The notes: generated by a model not told the origin, from the sequence alone. A stretch of DNA of 23,350 nt from Thiomonas sp. X19 (GCF_900089495.1 NZ_LT605203.1:4410205-4433554); one strand, 5' to 3'; shown: positions 1 through 6,518, numbered from the stretch's first letter. Program-made: numbers and translations.

Positions 1-1610
1 CTAGGAGACTGTCGGACTTTGCGGTCTTCCGGATGAAGACGCTATCCGAGACAATTGCTGCTGCACAACCGAGAGCCCGAGCCGATGAGCCGCTTCGTCC
101 CTGTTGACCGAGACACCGCATATCTGTTGCCACCGTCGGTGGACGAATGGCTGCCCACTGATCACTTGGCGCGCTTCGTGGTCGAAGTCATCGAGCAGCT
201 TGATCTGGGCGATCTGGCCCGACAGTACGCAGGCCGGGGCTCGGCGGCGCACCATCCGGCGGTGCTGCTGGGCCTGCTGATCTACGGCTACGCCAACGGC
301 GTGCACTCCAGCCGCAAGATCGAGCGGGCGACCTACGACTCGGTGGCGTTCCGCTTTGTTGCGGCCAATACCCACCCCGATCACGACACGCTGGCGACGT
401 TCCGCCGCCGCTTCTTGAAGGAGGTGGAGGCACTGTTCGTGCAGGTGCTGGTTCTGGCGCGCGAGATGAAGCTGCTCAAGCTCGGACACATCGCGCTGGA
501 TGGCACCAAGATCGACGCCAACGCCAGCAAGCACAAGGCCTTGTCGTGGGCTCATGCCAACAAGATCGAGGCGCAGCTGCGCCAGGAAGTACAAACGCTG
601 CTGGCGCTGGCAGAGAACAGCGACCGCGCGACGGTACCCGACGGCATGGATGTGCCGGCGGAGATCGCCCTGCGTGCAGATCGCTTGAGCGCAATCGCGC
701 AGGCCAAGGCCAAGATCGAGCAGCGCGCCAGCGAACGCCATCAGGTCGAGCAGCAGGAGTACGAGGCCAAGACCGCCAAGCGCCAAGCCCAGCGCGAGGC
801 GGGCAAGAAGCCGCGCGGCAAGGACCCTGAGCCGCCAGAGGCCGGCCCCCGGAGCAGCGATCAGGTCAACCTCACGGATGAAGAGTCGCGCATCATGCCC
901 GTGTCGGGTGGGGGCTTCGAGCAAAGCTACAACGCACAAGCCGGCGTGGACATCGCGACGATGATGGTGATCACCCAGCATGTGAGCCAGGCATCCAACG
1001 ACAAGCGCGAAGTTGTGCCTACGCTGCAGCAGATCCAAGCGTTACCCGCGGTGCTGGGCGAGGTGCACACGCTCATCACGGACAACGGCTTCTTCAGCCA
1101 AGCCAACGTGATCGCGTGCAACGACGCGGGTATCGAGCCGCTGCTGGCGCTCAAGCGGGAGTCGCATCACACGCCGGTGATGGGGCGCTTTGCACCCGAT
1201 GTGCCCGAGCCCCAGACGACGGATCCGCTCGTGCAGATGGCACACCGCCTGGGCACGCAAGCAGGCCGAGCCCTGTACGGCCTGCGCAAGCAGACAGTGG
1301 AGCCGGTGTTCGGCATCATCAAGCAAGTGATGGGTTGGCGCCAGATGAGCATGCGCGGGCTGGCCAAGGCACAAGGCGAATGGAGCTTGGTGACCATGGC
1401 TTGGAACATCAAGCGCATGCACGTCCTGCGAGCCGCGTGAGGGCAATAGTGCGCCCCGACCACGCCAAAACCGAGTCCCCAGGCCGCCCCATGTGCCCTC
1501 ACAGTGTCTCGCCAACCATCGAGAGCGTTCGATCAGCGCGCCGCTGTCAAAAAAAACGCGTCGCACTGATCAATCGGATTCGCTCGGGTTCAAGTCCGAC
1601 AGCCTCCTAG
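1..1610 (+). mobile_element. IS1182-like insertion sequence, left copy
   Basis: The element carries one transposase gene and imperfect 19-bp terminal inverted repeats. The left end reads CTAGGAGACTGTCGGACTT; the right end (1592-1610), read inward, differs at one position (GAGG instead of GAGA). Both ends begin with CTAG, which is its own reverse complement, so CTAG may be a 4-bp target duplication rather than part of the repeat. The transposase points rightward into the passenger DNA. The IS1182 assignment rests on transposase features and element size and was not checked in a database. Beyond 1610 the sequence changes to plasmid-like DNA. Confidence 0.85.
85..1440 (+). CDS. IS1182-type DDE transposase
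   Basis: This 451-residue transposase fills nearly the whole element and would cut and join the IS ends. The N-terminal part has the conserved block of these enzymes (FVPVDRDTAYLLPPSVDEWL, then residues with LDLGDL and YGYANGVHSSRKIE). The catalytic region shows a first Asp in HIALDGTKIDANASK, a second in LITDNGFFSQ, and a C-terminal Glu in TVEPVFGIIK. A charged, coiled-coil-like insertion rich in Ala, Lys, Arg and Gln sits between the first and second Asp, as is common in this family. I chose the ATG at 85, which starts at the conserved MSRFVPVD. The frame is also open upstream to a TTG at 55. The gene is intact and has an identical twin at the other edge. Confidence 0.85.
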   Translation: MSRFVPVDRDTAYLLPPSVDEWLPTDHLARFVVEVIEQLDLGDLARQYAGRGSAAHHPAVLLGLLIYGYANGVHSSRKIERATYDSVAFRFVAANTHPDHDTLATFRRRFLKEVEALFVQVLVLAREMKLLKLGHIALDGTKIDANASKHKALSWAHANKIEAQLRQEVQTLLALAENSDRATVPDGMDVPAEIALRADRLSAIAQAKAKIEQRASERHQVEQQEYEAKTAKRQAQREAGKKPRGKDPEPPEAGPRSSDQVNLTDEESRIMPVSGGGFEQSYNAQAGVDIATMMVITQHVSQASNDKREVVPTLQQIQALPAVLGEVHTLITDNGFFSQANVIACNDAGIEPLLALKRESHHTPVMGRFAPDVPEPQTTDPLVQMAHRLGTQAGRALYGLRKQTVEPVFGIIKQVMGWRQMSMRGLAKAQGEWSLVTMAWNIKRMHVLRAA

Positions 1611-1629
1611 AGAGCTGAGCCGTTGACCG

Positions 1630-1740
1630 CTATGCAGGCGTTGCCAATCCATTCCAGTCCAGCCAATCGGCGAACGCCTGCGCACGGGCGGCAGCGTGCA
1701 TGGCGGACAGGGTTGATGGGGTGATGGTCTCTTTGCTCAT
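1630..1740 (-). CDS. small hypothetical protein (36 aa)
   Basis: A minus-strand ATG at 1740 opens a 36-codon frame ending in TAG at 1630-1632. The product begins MSKETITPSTLSAMHAAAR and ends DWLDWNGLATPA. A GGAG ribosome-binding sequence lies about nine bases upstream of the ATG, which is the main support for translation. The peptide is helical-looking and Ala-rich with two Trp residues, and I recognise no family. Its stop lies only 19 bp from the inner end of the left IS, so the gene could be intact or could be the start of a gene reshaped by the IS junction. It points away from the CCTGTC array and traK, roughly where a divergent gene lies on the other side of oriT in IncP plasmids, but it does not resemble TraJ. 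Confidence 0.4.
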   Translation of the reverse strand: MSKETITPSTLSAMHAAARAQAFADWLDWNGLATPA

Positions 1741-2028
1741 TTTGGTAACTCCAGTTCGTCAGCGCACCGTTGCGCCTGACATCGGTACATGGAGACTGTC
1801 CGCAAACCGTCAAGCGGTGTTCGGGTCTTTCGTGCCTGTGATGGGCTTCCTGCGTTCAAGGGCGCAGCCCGAGAACGTCGCCTTTCGGGTCTCGGGCGCA
1901 GCCTGAGCAGGTGGGGACGGGGACATAAACGCAGAAAACGACAAGCGAAGCGCAGGCGGTTTCGAGGCTTGTGGCCACGGCCCCCTACCCTGCACTTCTT
2001 TCTTGACGGTTATCTCAATAAAGATGCA
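1741..2028. other. non-coding region with hairpin and direct repeat
   Basis: No convincing gene is seen here. Two imperfect 14-bp direct repeats, GGGCGCAGCC(C/T)GAG, lie at 1860-1873 and 1894-1907. An 8-bp inverted repeat, GCCCGAGA (1867-1874) with TCTCGGGC (1890-1897), could form a hairpin with a 15-nt loop. The stretch 1971-1990 is C-rich and is followed by a more A/T-rich segment leading into the CCTGTC array. The position upstream of traK-like genes fits an origin or regulatory region, but the role is inferred. Confidence 0.35.
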
Positions 2029-2148
2029 CCTGTCAGCACGCCTGTCGTGCTGCCTGTCGATGTGCCTGTCAGAGCGATTTCGAATCCTGTCAGCGCATTT
2101 TTGAATCCTGTCGCGTCTCCTGTCGTCATGCCTGTCGATGCACCTGTC
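2029..2148. repeat. nine-copy CCTGTC array (iteron or oriT-like)
   Basis: CCTGTC occurs at 2029, 2041, 2053, 2065, 2086, 2107, 2119, 2131 and 2143. The start-to-start spacings are 12, 12, 12, 21, 21, 12, 12 and 12, a symmetric four-one-four layout. The first and last copies share the same 12-mer, GATGCACCTGTC. The two copies after the long spacers sit in a related 21-mer ending GAATCCTGTC, which contains ATCCTGT, close to the nick-region core (ATCCTG followed by C or T) of MOBP/IncP-type oriT sites. The array lies 82 bp upstream of the traK-like start, so it is a candidate protein-binding array, oriT or replication/partition site. All spacings are multiples of three, so a coding origin (xxPV or xxTG repeats) cannot be fully excluded. 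Confidence 0.7.
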
Positions 2149-2230
2149 AGATCACCGTTTGCGCCCACTCGCAATACGTGTCGTAGGTGCCGCCACATCG
2201 CGTTGGCGGGCTTCCATCGAGCCTGTAGAC

Positions 2231-2926
2231 ATGGACGAGATCAATCCCGTCGAAGACCCTGCCGAGCGCATCCGCCAGCACGTGGATGCCGCATTGACGC
2301 GCAGCATGGAGAACCCGGCCGGGCTGTCGCCCGCTTCGCTCGTGCGCGTCTTGCGCCCGGTGATCGAAAAGCATCTGGCATCCGGCATGGCGCTGGTCGA
2401 CATCGCCGCTGTTTTGCGTAGCGAAGGTTATGTGGTCACAAAAGGCCATCTTGTCCGGCACCTGGGCATCATTCGGGCCGAACTTGGAATGCCACCCATG
2501 ACGCGGGGACGACCGGTCAAGGCCGAGAAACCAGCCAAGCAAAGTTCTCCTCCTACGTCCACTCCAGCCGTGGTGTCACCGCCGCCTCTACGGCCCACAG
2601 CCACTCCAGCCCCGACTGCCCCACCTGTCACCCCAACAGCAGGGGCAAAGAACGATGGGGCTGCGCCATGGACGCCGATGCCCGGTGTTGTGCCGCCGCC
2701 TGGCTCGGTCGGTCCGGTTGGGCCTGGACATGTTGACAAGACAAGTGGCAAGCCTATTCCGCCGGACTGGTTTCATCACCCGCAGACCGATCAGTACCAA
2801 CCGCCGAAGACAACCATCGACCCCGTCACAGGAAAACTCAATCTCATCCCCGCAGGCATCGTGCGCGGCAATTTCCCCTCGCCCGAGGAACAGCGGCGCG
2901 GCCTGCGTCGGGCCGAGGGCTTGTGA
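2231..2926 (+). CDS. TraK-like oriT-binding protein (putative)
   Basis: The product has 231 residues. An N-terminal helical region includes LASGMALVDIAAVLRSEGY followed by VTKGHLVRHL, which resembles the remembered core of IncP TraK (ALASGYALVTIWEHM followed by SYETFRSH). TraK binds and bends oriT DNA next to the nick site. A long Pro/Thr/Ala-rich linker follows at about residues 100-165, then a short conserved-looking tail with PPDWFHHPQTDQYQPP and DPVTGKLNLIP. RK2 TraK also has a proline-rich C-terminal half but is shorter. The frame is open further upstream to 2138, inside the repeat array; I chose the ATG at 2231 because the TraK-like sequence begins there, although its ribosome site is weak. 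The gene heads a traK-traL-traM-like order. Function is inferred from weak similarity plus context. Confidence 0.55.
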   Translation: MDEINPVEDPAERIRQHVDAALTRSMENPAGLSPASLVRVLRPVIEKHLASGMALVDIAAVLRSEGYVVTKGHLVRHLGIIRAELGMPPMTRGRPVKAEKPAKQSSPPTSTPAVVSPPPLRPTATPAPTAPPVTPTAGAKNDGAAPWTPMPGVVPPPGSVGPVGPGHVDKTSGKPIPPDWFHHPQTDQYQPPKTTIDPVTGKLNLIPAGIVRGNFPSPEEQRRGLRRAEGL

Positions 2927-2997
2927 CCGGTTTGCGGCCCCTGTGCATATCCCCTCAGGGCCGGTCGTTCCGGTCATGAACCTGATGGAGAACCACG

Positions 2998-3777
2998 ATG
3001 TCACTCAAAACATTCGTCGTCGATGGCGACAAGGGCGGGGTCGGCAAGACCATGGTGTCGCGCCTGCTCGCTGAAACCTACCTGCGGGGCGAGGAGCTTG
3101 ACTTGCCCAAGTGCCAACTCATGGTGGCGGATGCCGACAAGACCAACCCCGACTTCTGCGGCGAAGGCGGCTATGAGACCTGCGACCAATTCGGCTCCAT
3201 GCTGGTTGATCTCTCGGCGCCGCGCCTGTGGGGTGAACTGGCGAACGACCTTGAGGGTGCCGTTGCCGCATCGGCGCTTGGTGAGGTTCGCGTGGTCATC
3301 AACCTACCGGCCGGCATCGGCGAGCGTTCATTGCTCTCAGCCGACCGCTCGGCCATCGGCGTGCTGGAGTACCTGCGCGCCGTGCCGGTTTGGGTGATGG
3401 GTCGCACCGAGGATTCGATCTCGCAGCTTGAGCGCCGCTGGAAAGAGTTTCCGAAAACTTATGAGCACGGCCTGGTGGTGCTCAATCAGTTCTTTGGAGA
3501 CAAGGATCGCTTCGTGATGTGGAACACTTCGCAGGTGCGCCGCGATCTCCTGGATGGCGGCTGGAAAGAGGTCGCCATTCCTGAACTCTCCGACCTGACG
3601 GTGCAGCGCATCGGGCGCACGCCGCTGTTCAAGGTCGCCAAGGGCGGCACCACCTGGCAAGGCCTGCGGGTCGGGCCGGGCGACATCATGAATGTGCGCG
3701 CGTTCACGGGCATGGGAACGTCGATTCTCAAGATCGCCGAAACGATCCCCTCGCTGCACTACAACGGAGAAGCCTGA
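2998..3777 (+). CDS. ParA/MinD-family ATPase, TraL-like
   Basis: The product has 259 residues and is a SIMIBI-class ATPase. The deviant Walker A motif DKGGVGKTM starts at residue 10, and a switch-like VADADKTNPDF follows near residue 42. The block VVINLPAGIGER near residue 98 occupies the place of the usual Walker B (hhhD), with Asn in place of Asp. These enzymes bind ATP as dimers and move or position DNA or protein cargo. The closest context match is TraL, the ATPase encoded after traK in IncP transfer regions. A GGAG ribosome site precedes the ATG. The stop overlaps the next start by one base (TGATG), so the two genes are translationally coupled. A plasmid-partition ParA is the alternative, but no ParB-like partner is seen. 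Confidence 0.7.
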   Translation: MSLKTFVVDGDKGGVGKTMVSRLLAETYLRGEELDLPKCQLMVADADKTNPDFCGEGGYETCDQFGSMLVDLSAPRLWGELANDLEGAVAASALGEVRVVINLPAGIGERSLLSADRSAIGVLEYLRAVPVWVMGRTEDSISQLERRWKEFPKTYEHGLVVLNQFFGDKDRFVMWNTSQVRRDLLDGGWKEVAIPELSDLTVQRIGRTPLFKVAKGGTTWQGLRVGPGDIMNVRAFTGMGTSILKIAETIPSLHYNGEA

Positions 3778-4391
3778 TGAGCCTGTACAAGGATTTGATC
3801 GGGGCGCTCGTCCCCGATGGACTGAGCGACCAGCAGGCGGCTGAGATCGCGCAGATCATGCAGGCCGGGCAGATTGGCGAGAATGACTCCACGTTGCTGA
3901 ACTTTCTGCCGTCCTATCTGTTCACCAACCGCCGCGAACAGGCCCGCATCGACCAGGAAGCCCTGTTGCGGGCCATCCAGAACGTGAGCACAGGCGGCGT
4001 GGATGCCGACCGGCTGGGCAAGGCGGTGGCCAGGCACATCGATGCCAGCGAGATCGAGGTTCCAGCCCCGGAGATCGACCCGGCGAAGATCGCCCGGGCG
4101 GTGGCCAGGGCGGCCGTGCCGGATCTCTGCGCGGCCATTGAAACCGAGTTGCAAAACCGGGTGGTCAAGCTTGATGCCGACGCCGCCCATGCCGTGCTGC
4201 GCGGCGCGGTGTCTGACACGCTGTTCTCCTGGCAGGTCGCCGCTGGAGTTGGTGCGGCCTTGCTGATCGCGATTGCGGCTTACTGGTGGGGTGGCAAGCA
4301 AGTGGAATGGCGGGATCAGCCGGTGATCGCGCAGATGCAGAGCCAGATTCGCAGTCTGCGGGGGGAAGTCGCTCCTGACCGGCGGCGCTGA
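3777..4391 (+). CDS. TraM-like membrane-anchored protein (putative)
   Basis: The product has 204 residues. About 150 soluble, acidic, helix-rich residues are followed by one clear membrane segment (about 151-171, WQVAAGVGAALLIAIAAYWW) and a short charged tail. The N-terminal region contains repeated Ala-rich helices (KIARAVARAAVPDL) that could form a coiled coil. The start overlaps the ATPase stop by one base and has GGAG upstream, so it belongs to that operon. In IncP plasmids the third gene, traM, also encodes a small protein with a C-terminal hydrophobic segment. The TraM name rests on gene order and topology, not on confirmed similarity. The gene converges on a minus-strand gene with a 2-bp gap. 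Confidence 0.5.
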   Translation: MSLYKDLIGALVPDGLSDQQAAEIAQIMQAGQIGENDSTLLNFLPSYLFTNRREQARIDQEALLRAIQNVSTGGVDADRLGKAVARHIDASEIEVPAPEIDPAKIARAVARAAVPDLCAAIETELQNRVVKLDADAAHAVLRGAVSDTLFSWQVAAGVGAALLIAIAAYWWGGKQVEWRDQPVIAQMQSQIRSLRGEVAPDRRR

Positions 4392-4393
4392 TC

Positions 4394-4726
4394 TCAGCGC
4401 ACCCTGCGCCAGCGCCGCAAGTCCCGCCAGTCGCCTTGCACCTGGCGCTGCGCCCGTTGCAGCTTGATGCTGGCAAACGCCACCAGATCAGGGGCCAGCC
4501 GACCACCGAGCCGCCACAACGCGGCGATCAGGACAGCCCACTGCCGCCACCAGCGGCGGAACACGAGCAGCACGGCCGCTGCGCCGAACACGCCCAGCGC
4601 CACACCCAGCTTGTTGCTGACGGCGGCATGGAACACCCAGGCGGCCAGCGCGAAGGGCGACAGCAGGATGGCGATGTGCAGCGCCAGTCTGGCGTCGTGC
4701 CAGGTGCGCTTGAGAGTTGGCCACAT
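4394..4726 (-). CDS. small two-span membrane protein
   Basis: This 110-residue protein has two hydrophobic spans, at about residues 15-37 (LALHIAILLSPFALAAWVF) and 42-58 (GVALGVFGAAAVLLVF). A basic, Trp/Arg-rich C-terminal half (RRWWRQW, RWRRVR) is probably cytoplasmic. I chose the ATG giving MWPTLKRTW; the frame is open upstream, but that part does not look like protein. The gene lies 34 bp downstream of the XRE antitoxin on the same strand and may share its transcript. I do not recognise a family. A membrane accessory of the mobile element is a plausible but unproven role. Confidence 0.55.
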   Translation of the reverse strand: MWPTLKRTWHDARLALHIAILLSPFALAAWVFHAAVSNKLGVALGVFGAAAVLLVFRRWWRQWAVLIAALWRLGGRLAPDLVAFASIKLQRAQRQVQGDWRDLRRWRRVR

Positions 4727-4760
4727 GATTGTTTTCCAAGGATTGGTCAGGCACGCGCAA

Positions 4761-5084
4761 TTACGCCAGCACGTCCAAGCCATGCTTCTTGACCACGTTC
4801 AGCAGCTTGAGGGCCATGCCGCTGGGCTGCTTGGCCCCGGTCTCCCACTTCTGCACCGTGGATGGACTGGTATTGAGGTAGCGGGCAAAGACAGGCTGGC
4901 TGACGTGATTGCTCAGACGAATCTTTTTGATCTGCGTGGGTTTGAGCGCAGCCGCTGGCGTCAGGCAGGATGCATCGAATTCACGCATCGTCGCCTTGTC
5001 GATGGTCCCCGCGCGGTAGAGGCCCTGGGCCGCGCTGTGGATGGCCTCGAAGGCGTCACTCTTGAAGGTCGGTTTGGTCGTCAT
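4761..5084 (-). CDS. XRE-family antitoxin (HigA-like)
   Basis: This 107-residue protein has a C-terminal helix-turn-helix of the XRE/Cro type, with the conserved run LSNHVSQPVFARYLNTSPST followed by VQKWETGAKQPSG. The N-terminal half (DAFEAIHSAAQGLYRAGTI) is the usual toxin-contacting and dimer part of HigA-like antitoxins. The start is an ATG preceded by a strong AGGAG site. It overlaps the 3' end of the upstream toxin gene by 29 bp, so toxin comes first and antitoxin second, as is typical of higBA-type loci. The antitoxin should neutralise the toxin and repress the operon, probably through the palindrome at 5463-5479. Confidence 0.8.
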   Translation of the reverse strand: MTTKPTFKSDAFEAIHSAAQGLYRAGTIDKATMREFDASCLTPAAALKPTQIKKIRLSNHVSQPVFARYLNTSPSTVQKWETGAKQPSGMALKLLNVVKKHGLDVLA

Positions 5085-5454
5085 GGCAAATCTCCTGGAG
5101 ATCCCCGTTGTGGATTGCGATCTGGATTTCAGCATCGGTCTTGCGGCTGTACGCGGTGGCCAGCTTCCTGAAGCCCGCCAACTCGTCATCCTCGATATTG
5201 CTCCGGTCTTTCTTGGCGAACAGGTAGGCGTACACCCAGAGCCGCCCGCCCTTGGCCAGGATGATGGAGCGATGCCGGTTGTCATTCAGTCGTTTCTTGA
5301 ACACGCCACCGCCGAGGTCGTCCGCCTGACCGAGCATGGCCTGCTTGATCGCGGCACAGAGCTGGGCATCGGTGATGCGCCCCTTGCTCGCCGCCTTGGC
5401 GAACCATGCGGTTTTGAAGACGCGGTGAGTCGGCGATGGTTTCGTTCTGGGCAT
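5056..5454 (-). CDS. RelE/HigB-type toxin
   Basis: This 132-residue protein resembles the RelE-like toxin family that pairs with XRE antitoxins. Supporting motifs are FKTAWFAKAASKGRITDAQL near the N terminus, then GQADDLGGGVFKKRLN, NRHRSIILAKGGRLWVYAYL and FAKKDRSNI. These proteins are expected to be ribosome-dependent mRNA endonucleases. I chose the ATG giving MPRTKPS, just inside the operator region. The C terminus overlaps the antitoxin start. The pair may stabilise the mobile segment by killing cells that lose it. The frame is intact with no broken motif, so the module is probably active. Confidence 0.75.
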   Translation of the reverse strand: MPRTKPSPTHRVFKTAWFAKAASKGRITDAQLCAAIKQAMLGQADDLGGGVFKKRLNDNRHRSIILAKGGRLWVYAYLFAKKDRSNIEDDELAGFRKLATAYSRKTDAEIQIAIHNGDLQEICHDDQTDLQE

Positions 5455-5462
5455 GATTAAGT

Positions 5463-5479
5463 CTAGCACTGGGTGCTAG
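5463..5479. promoter_or_regulatory. palindromic operator of the toxin-antitoxin operon
   Basis: CTAGCAC-TGG-GTGCTAG is a perfect 7-3-7 inverted repeat starting nine bases upstream of the toxin ATG. This is the usual position for autoregulation by an XRE antitoxin. Binding here would cover the probable promoter region on the minus strand. The binding protein is inferred, not shown. Confidence 0.6.
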
Positions 5480-5503
5480 TTTTTGCATTCTTTTCTTTCG
5501 CCG

Positions 5504-5842
5504 TTAGCGATGGGTGGTGGCATCTGAGAGAACTTTCGCCACCCACTTGTTCATGCTCTGGCCTTCGCGCGCGGCTGCTTTGGCTGCCGCGGCATGAATG
5601 CTGGGATCGATCCGCAGCATCAATTTGCCGGACGCCGGTTTTTCGGGTGACTGCTTCAGCTTCGCGCAGACCTCGATGTAGTCGTCAATGGATGCGTGGA
5701 ATGCAGCCTCGAATTCGGCCACGGATTCGCCGTGAAAGCCGATGATGTCGGTCACGTCCAGCACGCGGCCCACCAGGATTTTGTCGTCCGGGTCGTAGGT
5801 CATGCTGGCGGCATAGCCCTTGTAGGTCATCACGTTGTTCAT
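5504..5842 (-). CDS. hicB: HicB antitoxin
   Basis: This 112-residue protein has the two-part HicB layout. The N-terminal partial RNase H-like fold shows MTYKGYAASMTYDPDDKILV, GRVLDVTDIIGFHGESV and AEFEAAFHASIDDYI. The C-terminal ribbon-helix-helix-like DNA-binding segment shows SGKLMLRIDPSIHAAAAKAA and GQSMNKWVAKVL. HicB binds and blocks HicA and represses the operon. Its ATG overlaps the hicA stop by four bases (ATGA), the standard coupling in hicAB loci. The gene is full length and in frame. It is followed on the same strand by the RelE/XRE pair, so two toxin-antitoxin units sit in tandem. Confidence 0.88.
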   Translation of the reverse strand: MNNVMTYKGYAASMTYDPDDKILVGRVLDVTDIIGFHGESVAEFEAAFHASIDDYIEVCAKLKQSPEKPASGKLMLRIDPSIHAAAAKAAAREGQSMNKWVAKVLSDATTHR

Positions 5843-6093
5843 GGGGTCACTCCTATCTTTTCCAGGTACTCGCGCGCCATTCTGACGCGGTATTTCAAGG
5901 CTTCCTTCTGCGGGTGCGGCCGATGGAAGTAGGCGCGCTGTCCGTCTTTCTCAAAGGCCACGGACGAACCATGGCCCTCGATCACGCGACATCCAACAGC
6001 CACCAGCAAGGCCTCGATGCGCGCCCACTCCAGGTTGCCATGGACCGGGTTGGTGAAGATCGCATCCAGCGTTTTGCGTTGCTTGCTGTTCAT
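5839..6093 (-). CDS. hicA: HicA mRNA interferase toxin
   Basis: This 84-residue protein begins MNSKQRKTLDAIF, a typical HicA start of the longer subgroup. It has GNLEWARIEALLVAVGCRVI followed by EGHGSSVAF, carrying the Gly-His-Gly-Ser type motif with the catalytic His expected of HicA, and ends with AYFHRPHPQKEALKYRVR. HicA cleaves mRNA independently of the codon being read. I chose the ATG at 6093 by family length. No Shine-Dalgarno sequence precedes it and a strong -10 box ends only six bases upstream, so the mRNA may be leaderless. The frame is open further upstream, but those codons would lie in the promoter. Confidence 0.85.
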   Translation of the reverse strand: MNSKQRKTLDAIFTNPVHGNLEWARIEALLVAVGCRVIEGHGSSVAFEKDGQRAYFHRPHPQKEALKYRVRMAREYLEKIGVTP

Positions 6094-6099
6094 GAGGTC

Positions 6100-6127
6100 A
6101 TGATAGCACATTTGATTGCGCATTCAA
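6100..6127 (-). promoter_or_regulatory. hicA promoter, probably leaderless start
   Basis: On the minus strand a -35 TTGAAT (6122-6127) and an extended -10 TGC-TATCAT (hexamer 6100-6105) are separated by 16 bp. The -10 hexamer ends six bases before the hicA ATG, so transcription would begin at or within one or two bases of the start codon. Confidence 0.6.
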
Positions 6128-6142
6128 AAATTTTTGCTATCA
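6101..6142. promoter_or_regulatory. inverted repeat flanking the hicA promoter, likely HicB operator
   Basis: TGATAGCA (6101-6108) and TGCTATCA (6135-6142) are perfect inverted 8-mers separated by 26 bp. One arm overlaps the -10 box and the other lies just beyond the -35 box. Binding of HicB oligomers to both arms would cover the promoter. The assignment is inferred from position and symmetry. Confidence 0.5.
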
Positions 6143-6197
6143 ATCGCTTTGCTGCCGCGCGGCATATCCATGTGTCCACGCCACATCGGAGATCGCC

Positions 6198-6518
6198 GTG
6201 CAGTCCACAACGCAACCCACATCAACATCCTCATCCTTTCTTGCCCCAACCTTGTCCTTGCGGCTGTTGGTGGCGCTGCGCCGCCTGCTGGCCGTCCTGC
6301 TGCCCGCGCTGGCGGGGTTGGCCTGGACACTCTCGGACAAGCCTTACGGCGTCGTGGCGGCGCCGCTGCTGATTGTCGGCGTCATGCTGGCGGACAATCC
6401 CCGCTGGCGCTTCCTGGCTGCGCTGGCCTACTTTGGCGTCGGCGGCGCGGCGCTGCCGTCCGAAGTGCAGAGCTTCTTTGGTTCGGGCTGGATCGTCGGC
6501 GTTGGTCTGTGGATGTGA
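6198..6518 (+). CDS. small membrane protein, 3' end cut by IS
   Basis: This gene runs divergently from hicA. A GTG at 6198 with GGAG about eight bases upstream opens a 106-codon frame. After a Ser/Thr-rich start there are two to three hydrophobic segments (LLVALRRLLAVLLPALAGLA, VVAAPLLIVGVML and FLAALAYFGVGGAAL). I recognise no family. The stop codon TGA (6516-6518) is made of the first three bases of the IS407-like element, so the natural C terminus may have been removed and the present end is supplied by the IS. It is probably a membrane protein of the plasmid-like segment. Confidence 0.5.
   Translation: MQSTTQPTSTSSSFLAPTLSLRLLVALRRLLAVLLPALAGLAWTLSDKPYGVVAAPLLIVGVMLADNPRWRFLAALAYFGVGGAALPSEVQSFFGSGWIVGVGLWM

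Noticed and set aside
2029..2148. CRISPR-like array
   Set aside because: Repeats are only 6 bp with spacers of 6 or 15 bp, and there are no cas genes.
1789..2421. Plus-strand frame of 210 codons with xxPV repeats through the CCTGTC array
   Set aside because: Outside the array the translation is Arg-rich and unlike protein, and it overlaps the start of the traK-like gene in another frame. The DNA repeat explains the peptide repeat, although coding is not fully excluded.
2998..3777. Plasmid partition parA with parS in the CCTGTC array
   Set aside because: No ParB-like gene follows, and the gene order fits traK-traL-traM better; kept only as an alternative.
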